Source: Shewanella chilikensis
Lineage (GTDB): Bacteria > Pseudomonadota > Gammaproteobacteria > Enterobacterales > Shewanellaceae
DNA length: 64,000 nt
Reading direction: 5' to 3'
Assembly: GCF_002836945.1 (NCBI RefSeq)
Contig: NZ_NIJM01000021.1
Location: 1 to 64,000 of the forward strand
Of this stretch, positions 58,378-64,000 are shown in pieces (the stretch's first letter is position 1; each line of letters opens with the position of its first letter). A model generated the notes under the pieces. It saw only the letters and a program-made list of their open reading frames with translations, made no database searches and had not been told where the DNA came from. Both the position numbers and the translations under genes were made by a program.

Positions 58378-58593
58378 TCACTCAGATATTGGGCCAAGAC
58401 ACTGAAACCCTTCACTCAACCAGCGGCGATACTGGCAGTTGTAACAGGAGCGGGTCACATCATCTATCTGTTCATCTTCATCATCTTCGGCAAAACAAAC
58501 ACACTGACCGGCTACCTCGCGGGCGGCCTGTAGATTGCTGCTGCCACCGAGAAACAGGCGTTTGCCCTGCTTGAGTTCAAACCATTGCTGCAT
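58378..58593 (-). CDS. Five-cysteine mini-protein, last gene of the TonB/ECF operon
   Basis: A 71-residue protein, not recognised. Its cysteines are at 31, 33, 50, 53 and 65 (CVC, SCYNC, FQC), separated by an acidic stretch (AEDDEDEQIDD), as in a small zinc or iron-sulfur module. No signal peptide, so it is cytoplasmic. The ATG follows the TiaS-like TGA directly (TGAATG), strong evidence for coupled translation and for a real gene. It may serve as a metal- or cofactor-binding helper of the TiaS-like protein (inference). Confidence 0.7.
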   Translation of the reverse strand: MQQWFELKQGKRLFLGGSSNLQAAREVAGQCVCFAEDDEDEQIDDVTRSCYNCQYRRWLSEGFQCLGPISE

Positions 58594-59325
58594 TCAGAAC
58601 TCCTTCAGCTGCTGTTTACCGGCATTGTGCCACTCGGCGCCACGTTTGCTGACCAGGAGGGCAAACTTATGCTCGGCCCAAACGGCTTTGACCTTGCCGC
58701 TGAGCCACACTGTGTCGGTTTCCTGCAACCACTCACCATCTGTGGTCAATACGCCATCGAGCTCAGAGCGCTTTAGTATGTCGGCAACGCCAAAAGGCGC
58801 CGCTTCATCTGTCTGGCCAAATTGCAGCTGGCCTTTCACTCGGCCATCATTACCTGTGAGCCTTAGCCCAAGGCCCGCCAGGGCGCCGATAACACCCTGC
58901 CCTGTGCCGCCATGCTCGCTGAGACTGATACCCAAGCGTTTGGCCAAACCGTAAGCTTGCTCCTTGGTCTTGACCTCTTGCTTGGCCTCACGACCAAAAG
59001 CCATCAGCGCTTCCTGACCGCTGAAACCGGCCAGAGACAAGAGCGCCAACCCAGGGTCGGCGGCGCTGGCAGATTCCCTGAGCAGATGAGCTATGGCCAA
59101 CTCACGTATCGTCTCTAAGGTAAGCTCACCGCGATAACCAAAGCACATGGCACTATTGTGGGAAGTGTAGGGAATATCCGGATGCACATAGAGCTGATGC
59201 CGGGTCACCAAAGAGGTTTGCCCACCTTGTTGGGTCAGCAACTCAGCTATCTCAGAAGCTATCTCACCGGTGCCTTTGGTGCCGATATCATCGGTATCGT
59301 CTATACAAATCAGCCAATCTTTCAT
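58594..59325 (-). CDS. TiaS-like (tRNA-Ile2 agmatidine synthase N-terminal-type) protein
   Basis: A 243-residue protein with two archaeal-TiaS-like motifs: WLICIDDTDDIGTKGTGEIA at the N-terminus (nucleotide-binding aspartates of the TCKD kinase-like domain) and HGGTGQGVIGALAGLGLRL near 140 (compare the GNxxGxIGA loop of TiaS). The C-terminal OB-fold and zinc ribbon of TiaS are absent. Bacteria modify tRNA-Ile2 by TilS, so another substrate is expected. It starts 13 bases after the membrane protein gene and abuts the five-cysteine gene. Start is ATG 59325, with AAGGT upstream. Confidence 0.75.
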   Translation of the reverse strand: MKDWLICIDDTDDIGTKGTGEIASEIAELLTQQGGQTSLVTRHQLYVHPDIPYTSHNSAMCFGYRGELTLETIRELAIAHLLRESASAADPGLALLSLAGFSGQEALMAFGREAKQEVKTKEQAYGLAKRLGISLSEHGGTGQGVIGALAGLGLRLTGNDGRVKGQLQFGQTDEAAPFGVADILKRSELDGVLTTDGEWLQETDTVWLSGKVKAVWAEHKFALLVSKRGAEWHNAGKQQLKEF

Positions 59326-59338
59326 CAATAAACCTTAA

Positions 59339-59893
59339 TCAATCTGTCTGAATATCTTTGTGGAGAAGATCGTGAGCCTTGAGGCGTCTCAAAACGGGGG
59401 GCACCAGCAGCGCCCCGACTATGGCAAAGACGCCACCTTGTAAACACTTGAGACCAAAACGCACCAAGGCCACCTGCTCACTCATACCCACCAGCAAATC
59501 CTCAACCAACCCTTTAGCGGCCCAGGCGATACAGCCCACCAAAGCCAGGGCGATGAAACGCCAACGCAAGTTAAACGCATTAGCCAGCAGCAGAAGCGCC
59601 AGGTCCATGGACACAGCCGGAACCACAAATTTGAGCAAAATAAGCGGGCCGCCTTTGCCCACCCCCAAGGTCATGGCAACCACTCCGGCCAAGGCGCCGC
59701 AAGCTGTCATGGCACCCATGCGTCCGACGATGCCGTAACAGGTGAGATAGAAGAAGCTCATCAGCAGCATAGAATGTCCCGACAAGCCGAGCTTCAATCT
59801 GAGCATGCTCTTGACCGCCACCAATAAAGTGGCACAAAAGCCGATGAAGAGCGCATCCTGCAATTGAAATCCTTTGATGTTATTTGTTGCCAT
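59339..59893 (-). CDS. S-component-like membrane protein of an ECF transporter
   Basis: A 184-residue integral membrane protein with about five to six helices (LQDALFIGFCATLLVAVKSML, GHSMLLMSFFYLTCYGIVG, MTACGALAGVVAMTLG, LLILLKFVVPAVSMDLALLLL, and two more). Size, topology and place between an EcfT-like and accessory genes fit the substrate-binding S subunit of an energy-coupling-factor transporter; the vitamin or metal type is not recognisable. ATG 59893 with CGGAG before it overlaps the EcfT-like gene by 14 bases. Confidence 0.68.
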   Translation of the reverse strand: MATNNIKGFQLQDALFIGFCATLLVAVKSMLRLKLGLSGHSMLLMSFFYLTCYGIVGRMGAMTACGALAGVVAMTLGVGKGGPLILLKFVVPAVSMDLALLLLANAFNLRWRFIALALVGCIAWAAKGLVEDLLVGMSEQVALVRFGLKCLQGGVFAIVGALLVPPVLRRLKAHDLLHKDIQTD

Positions 59894-60563
59894 GTTCGCT
59901 CCGGGTATCCTGCCAATGGGTCGGCTTGGAAGTGTGACCAAAGTGGCGGCTCTTGGCGGCAAGCGCCATCTGTTTGGCCAACTTAAGCAGTTGGATCAAG
60001 AGGGGAAATAACACACAGTAGGCCAGTTCAGGCCAATTGCGGGGATTGAGCAGTTGTTTGGGAGCAATTCGCGCCCCCCGCAGTCGCTGCAGTTGATAGA
60101 TCTCGGCGATCTCCTGAGTCATAAAGGGCAGCAGACCTATAGAAGCGGCCACCACAAAGGCCCATTTGGCCGGCATAACCAGGCATAACACTTCACCGAT
60201 CCGCTCCGGACGCACGGTAACCGACAGCCACCATCCCGGCAGCAAAGCCAGAGTAATGCGGGCCACCGCCAAGGTGCCTTGTCCCAATTGCTCGCCGCCA
60301 TGCATCAGTGCATACAGCCCCAAAGTAAAACCGAGTTGCAACAGAACAAAGCGGATTACCCCACCTATGGCGCCACGCTGCAGCATGCCATGAGCCACCA
60401 AGATCAGGTTGATAGCCGCCAGCCAGGGAAGCTGAGTTTGAGGCAGGAGAAAGGCTGCCGATGACAGAGTCACTACCAAGATCAAAGCTGTGGCACTGCC
60501 CCACACACCTAGATCCAGCCTCTTGGGAGAAGCGCGGCCATGGCGCTGTCCTTTAACCCACAC
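59880..60563 (-). CDS. EcfT/CbiQ-like transmembrane coupling protein
   Basis: A 227-residue membrane protein starting with GTG 60563, which has GAGGAG and seven bases spacing and overlaps the ATPase stop by eleven bases. About five helices precede a cytoplasmic part with the RLRGARIAPKQL and AKSRHFG segments, comparable to the two Ala-Arg-Gly-type coupling helices that touch the EcfA ATPases. It would transmit ATPase movement to the S component. Confidence 0.8.
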   Translation of the reverse strand: MWVKGQRHGRASPKRLDLGVWGSATALILVVTLSSAAFLLPQTQLPWLAAINLILVAHGMLQRGAIGGVIRFVLLQLGFTLGLYALMHGGEQLGQGTLAVARITLALLPGWWLSVTVRPERIGEVLCLVMPAKWAFVVAASIGLLPFMTQEIAEIYQLQRLRGARIAPKQLLNPRNWPELAYCVLFPLLIQLLKLAKQMALAAKSRHFGHTSKPTHWQDTRSEHGNK

Positions 60564-61902
60564 AGGTAACCTCCTCTGGGGAAAACTCGATTTCCAGTTG
60601 GCCTTGTTGCAACTGCCACAACTGACTACAAGGTAAATCTGGCAAGGGTCTGTGGCTGGCAATCACTATGCTGCCTCCCTGTTCACGCAAATAGTTGAGT
60701 ATCTGCCAAAGCTGCCCCAGATGTTTGCCGTCCAGCCCAGCCAAGGGGTCGTCCAGCAGCATCAAACTGGGAGTCAAGCACGCGATAGAAGCCAGGGCAA
60801 TCAAGTGCTGCTGTCCATAGGAAAGCGTATGGGGGGAACTTTGAGCCAGATGCAGCAAATCAAGCTGCTCAAGCAGGCTCTCTGCCCGAGACAGCGGCAA
60901 GTCGAAGCGGCGCAGGCTGAACTGCATCTCCTCAATCACTGTGGCCTCAAACAACTGACGGTTGGGACGCTGCATCAACAAACCCAACATGGAGCCATAG
61001 GCACCAGGCTTGGGTTTACGGCCAAAGACCCTTAGCGGCATGGACGCCACCGCGGGTTGAATACCGGCTATCGCCTTCAGCAGGCTACTCTTGCCCGAAC
61101 CATTGTTACCGGTCAGAGTGACCAATTCTCCAGCGCCCAAAGACAGGCCCTGCTGACACACAAACAGGGGCGAATGCCCCTGATAACGAAATTCAAATGA
61201 AGTGGCACTGACCAGTTCCCGACTTCGGTCCGGCTCCAGGCGTTTCAAATGGTTGGCGGATTCGACCCGGTAACTGCCGGGAAACAGGCGCCCTTGGTCC
61301 AGGTACCAAAAGTGTTCAACAACCGAGGCAAAAGCCTGGGGATTATGCTCCACCAGTACCACAGCCATACCTTCAGCCCGAAGATTACGGATCACTGCCA
61401 GCAATTCATCGACACCGGTATCATCCAGTTGCGCCCAAGGTTCATCCAACAGCAAAACCGCAGGTTCACTCACCAACTGGGCTGCAATCATCAAGCGATA
61501 TTTCTGTCCGAGAGACAACTTGCTGACTTGAGTTTCCAGCGAGACAAACAGCCCCACCCGGCGCAATGCATGCTGAACTCTGGAGATCATCTGGCCGCTG
61601 GGCACACCGAGGTTTTCCAAGGCAAAGGCCACCTCGGCACCAACTGTTTGACGCAATATTTGCACTTGGGGATCTTGCATCACCAGACCCACCAACAACC
61701 CTTGACGACGGAAAATACCACCTTCACAGGGACGCCGCTGCAGCCCGGCAAGCAAAGCCAGCAAACTGGACTTACCCGAACCCGTGGGGCCACTGATGCA
61801 GTGGCAGGATCCGGATTCTATTTTCAGATCCAGATCCCTCAATATCAAAGGCTGCAAACAACCATGATTGAAATTGATCCCTTCGAGTTCGAGTAAGCGC
61901 AT
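60553..61902 (-). CDS. Fused double-domain ECF ATPase
   Basis: A 449-residue protein with two ABC ATPase domains in tandem. Domain 1: Walker A GPTGSGKSSLL (near 37), signature LSLGQKYRLMIAAQL, Walker B LLLDEPWAQLDD. Domain 2: GNNGSGKSSLLKAIAGI (near 268), LSYGQQHLIALAS, LMLLDDPLAGLD. Both lack the usual LSGGQ, and domain 2 has Asp for the catalytic Glu, so it may be a degenerate site. The fusion resembles EcfA1-EcfA2. It starts two bases after the receptor stop (TGATAATG). Confidence 0.9.
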   Translation of the reverse strand: MRLLELEGINFNHGCLQPLILRDLDLKIESGSCHCISGPTGSGKSSLLALLAGLQRRPCEGGIFRRQGLLVGLVMQDPQVQILRQTVGAEVAFALENLGVPSGQMISRVQHALRRVGLFVSLETQVSKLSLGQKYRLMIAAQLVSEPAVLLLDEPWAQLDDTGVDELLAVIRNLRAEGMAVVLVEHNPQAFASVVEHFWYLDQGRLFPGSYRVESANHLKRLEPDRSRELVSATSFEFRYQGHSPLFVCQQGLSLGAGELVTLTGNNGSGKSSLLKAIAGIQPAVASMPLRVFGRKPKPGAYGSMLGLLMQRPNRQLFEATVIEEMQFSLRRFDLPLSRAESLLEQLDLLHLAQSSPHTLSYGQQHLIALASIACLTPSLMLLDDPLAGLDGKHLGQLWQILNYLREQGGSIVIASHRPLPDLPCSQLWQLQQGQLEIEFSPEEVTCVG

Positions 61903-61904
61903 TA

Positions 61905-64000
61905 TCAGATCTGCCAGTTAATCCCAACAAAGACTTGTCTACCAGCCTGAGGTAAAGAATCACTCTGATAGTAGTTCTCGTCCAACAGGTTGGTGGCTCG
62001 TAAATAGAGCTCTAGATTATCTTTAAGCAAAGGTTGTACCAGATTGATGTCCACCAGGGTGTAATCATCCAAGGATTTCTCCTGCCATACCTTCTGACCG
62101 CCGATCTTCTCCTGATCGTAGTAGTTCTGATCCATGATACGTTCCACATTCAGGTGGATACGAGTCTCGGTCGGCAACTTGTAGCCCAACTGGAAACGCA
62201 GTTGATGCTTGGGACGATAGTCCAGACCATCAAAACCTGTGCTGCTGTCTCTGTCTTCAGCGTGCAGATAACTGTAGCTCAAGCTCAAATCCAGATTATC
62301 TATACTCTTGTTGGACAGCACAGTATCCAAACCCTGGAAGCGATAGTTGCCTATGTTCTGATACATACCACTGGCATCTTTGGCAATGTAATCATCAGCA
62401 TCTGTGTGATAGAGATAGAGTTGCAGCTCGGTATTCATACCCAGCCCCTGCTCCAACCCTAACTCAACATGCTTGGAGATTTCAGTTTCCAGCTGCTGAT
62501 TGCCGGAAGACAGGGAATAAAGGTTACGCATGGAGGGGAAACGTACCTTACGAGCCGCACTCAGGCTCAGACGGGTATCGTCAGCCACTTGCCAGAAACC
62601 TGAGGCCAGCGCCGAGTAATCATTCTCATTGCCTTCGGTCTTGTCCATGTCGTGGTATGCGCCGCCCAGAGTAAAGCCCCAATCACCGTCGGACTGGAAC
62701 TGATACTCGGCCGCGGCGGTATAAACCCAGGCCGAATCATCGAAAGACTCACCGCTGCCACCACCAGTTCCAGTGCCGCCGCCGGAACCACTACCACCAC
62801 CAGTTCCAGTACCGCCGCCGGAACCACTGCCACCACCAGTTCCAGTACCGCCGCCTGAACCGCTGCCACCACCAGTTCCACTACCGCCGCCGGAACCGCT
62901 GCCACCACCTGAGCCATTACCGCCGCCAGAGCCCTTGGCTGCTGCAATCTTGCTGCTGCCGGACTTCTTCGAGGAGCCAAAGCTTTCAGCTACCGCTTCC
63001 CAGCTCTGTTTTTCAGCAATCACTGAGGTAGTCAGGATACCTGCAGTGTCGAAGTCGGTGATCAACTGCAGATTTGCGCCCTGCACTTTGGAGGTGCCAT
63101 CCTGAGCTTGAGTCAGCTCGGCGTAGCTATTGTCGCCGTACACGGTTTCATAGGTATCACTCTGGTTGTGATAACCAAAGCCACGGAAAGTGAAAGTATC
63201 ATTGAACTTATGTGCCAGGCCCAACTGGAAAGTCTGTGAATCATAGTCATCGACCCGCTCAAACTTCACCCGGCCACTGCCGCTGCCATCTCTTGGGGGC
63301 TTGCCCCACTCACCCGAACGCAGTGCCATATTGGCAATGAGTTGAGTATTATCGCTGAGCCAATAGCTGCCTTGGGCATACAGATTGGACAGTTCTTTAT
63401 CTGCATTGTTGCGCTGATATTTATCCTGATACTCAGTGGTTTGATAGTCAGAAGACATGGGGAAACCATCTGTGTGCTGATAACTTGCACTGATGAGTCC
63501 CTGCCAGTTATCGCCCGAACCGGCGGCACTGATATCGCCCTTGAAGGTGTCATCCTTGGCCAATTCCAGGTTGCCGGATACCGCCGGAGCGCTGTCGCCA
63601 CGCTTGGTGATGATGTTGATAACACCGCCGGCGCCGCCTGGACCATAGAGAACCGAGGTTGGGCCAACGGAGACTTCAACTCTGGCAATCTGGCTGGTTG
63701 GGATCACGCTGGGATCAAACTGACCATCATCGGCACTATTGGCCGGTACACCATTGATCAACAGAGTGACATGGCGGGTCTTGAAACCACGGATATCCAC
63801 CCTTGGAGTGCCCTCACCGCCGTAACGCACGTAAACGCCGGGAACATTCTTCAGCACCTCATCCAGGCTCTGGGCCCCCAGAGCTTTGATTTCTTCTTCA
63901 GAAATGCTCCAGTTGGTGGTGGCAACTTCGGTGGCGTTGGCACGCTCACCGTGCACTACTATCACGTCCATGGCGTTATTGACCAGAGGGTCACGTTCAA
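61905..64000 (-). CDS. TonB-dependent outer-membrane receptor (N-terminus beyond window)
   Basis: At least 698 residues of a TonB-dependent transporter; the frame stays open to the edge, so the signal peptide is missing. Visible: the TonB box (MDVIVVHGER), plug domain (ALGAQSLDEVLKNVPGVYVRYGGEGTPRVDIRGF, VLYGPGGAGGVINIITKRG) and 22-strand barrel ending with RQVFVGINWQI, a proper terminal aromatic-type strand. A glycine-rich repeat tract lies in a probable outer loop around residues 347-406. The gene heads an ECF operon, so it should bring the same substrate across the outer membrane. No FMN, cobalamin or haem signature helps to name it. Confidence 0.93.
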   Translation of the reverse strand, partial: ERDPLVNNAMDVIVVHGERANATEVATTNWSISEEEIKALGAQSLDEVLKNVPGVYVRYGGEGTPRVDIRGFKTRHVTLLINGVPANSADDGQFDPSVIPTSQIARVEVSVGPTSVLYGPGGAGGVINIITKRGDSAPAVSGNLELAKDDTFKGDISAAGSGDNWQGLISASYQHTDGFPMSSDYQTTEYQDKYQRNNADKELSNLYAQGSYWLSDNTQLIANMALRSGEWGKPPRDGSGSGRVKFERVDDYDSQTFQLGLAHKFNDTFTFRGFGYHNQSDTYETVYGDNSYAELTQAQDGTSKVQGANLQLITDFDTAGILTTSVIAEKQSWEAVAESFGSSKKSGSSKIAAAKGSGGGNGSGGGSGSGGGSGTGGGSGSGGGTGTGGGSGSGGGTGTGGGSGSGGGTGTGGGSGESFDDSAWVYTAAAEYQFQSDGDWGFTLGGAYHDMDKTEGNENDYSALASGFWQVADDTRLSLSAARKVRFPSMRNLYSLSSGNQQLETEISKHVELGLEQGLGMNTELQLYLYHTDADDYIAKDASGMYQNIGNYRFQGLDTVLSNKSIDNLDLSLSYSYLHAEDRDSSTGFDGLDYRPKHQLRFQLGYKLPTETRIHLNVERIMDQNYYDQEKIGGQKVWQEKSLDDYTLVDINLVQPLLKDNLELYLRATNLLDENYYQSDSLPQAGRQVFVGINWQI
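62754..62933 (-). repeat. Ten 18-nt tandem repeats encoding a Gly-rich hexapeptide tract
   Basis: In the receptor gene, 180 bases encode ten consecutive copies of G-(S/T)-GGG-(S/T/N). The copies show a higher-order 36-nt period (GSGGGT-GTGGGS), seen most cleanly in the last six. Unit length is a multiple of three, so slippage would change loop length without loss of frame. The repeat is G-rich on the coding strand. Confidence 0.95.

Noticed and set aside
62754..62933. The regular repeat as a CRISPR array
   Set aside because: Units are contiguous 18-nt coding repeats without spacers and stay in frame within the receptor gene.

Overview
The window reads as a chromosomal segment of a gammaproteobacterium, most likely Shewanella or a close relative (Alteromonadales). 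This is judged from protein sequence, a gammaproteobacterial str/rpo/L11-L10 gene order, a Moco riboswitch in front of moaA, and accessory genes typical of marine respirers (ETF-quinone oxidoreductase, NIT-GGDEF-EAL protein, metal RND pump). I see no insertion sequence, prophage, CRISPR array, tRNA or rRNA.

Layout. (1) 0-15.4 kb, minus strand: the transcription/translation block secE-nusG, rplK-rplA, rplJ-rplL-rpoB-rpoC, rpsL-rpsG-fusA-tuf (tuf cut by the window edge). Near-consensus promoters stand in front of secE, rplK, rplJ and rpsL, the L10 leader precedes rplJ, and a strong terminator follows rpoC. (2) 15.4-19.9 kb: a 750-base gene-free stretch, a GIY-YIG protein overlapping an oligopeptidase-B-like lipoprotein, then an FMN riboswitch and ribB. 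(3) 20-32.4 kb: a large c-di-GMP protein, ferritin with a Fur-like operator, moeA-moeB, a lipoprotein phosphoesterase, a Bax-inhibitor-1 membrane protein with a secreted partner, an M23 peptidase, a LysR/azoreductase divergent pair and a tiny YqaE/Pmp3 protein. (4) 32.5-36.1 kb: a pseudouridine synthase and a QseBC-like two-component operon headed by OB-fold and PepSY periplasmic proteins. (5) 36.2-41.7 kb: one nine-gene-long molybdenum unit, Moco riboswitch-moaABCDE-modABC (eight genes plus riboswitch). With moeAB this gives molybdate uptake and most of cofactor synthesis. (6) 41.9-50.6 kb: ETF-QO, a chemoreceptor, a ScfR-type XRE regulator, a YeiH transporter and several small or unknown genes. 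(7) 50.1-58.2 kb: a membrane-anchored LuxR-type regulator divergent from an OMF-MFP-RND-DUF3240 heavy-metal efflux operon, then a PqiA-like protein and an HD-GYP phosphodiesterase. (8) 58.4-64 kb, minus strand: a tightly coupled six-gene operon comprising a TonB-dependent receptor (cut by the edge), a fused double-ATPase, an EcfT-like permease, an S-component-like membrane protein, a TiaS-like domain protein and a five-cysteine mini-protein.

The last operon is my main candidate for an undescribed system. It looks like a complete outer-to-inner-membrane uptake route of the TonB/ECF type, tied by stop-start coupling to a bacterial homologue of the archaeal tRNA-Ile2 agmatidine synthase N-terminal region and to a small putative metal-binding protein. 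Its receptor also carries a ten-copy glycine-rich hexapeptide tract encoded by tandem 18-nt DNA repeats. The substrate cannot be read from the sequence.

All family names are from reading the translations and recalled family knowledge; no database search was run.
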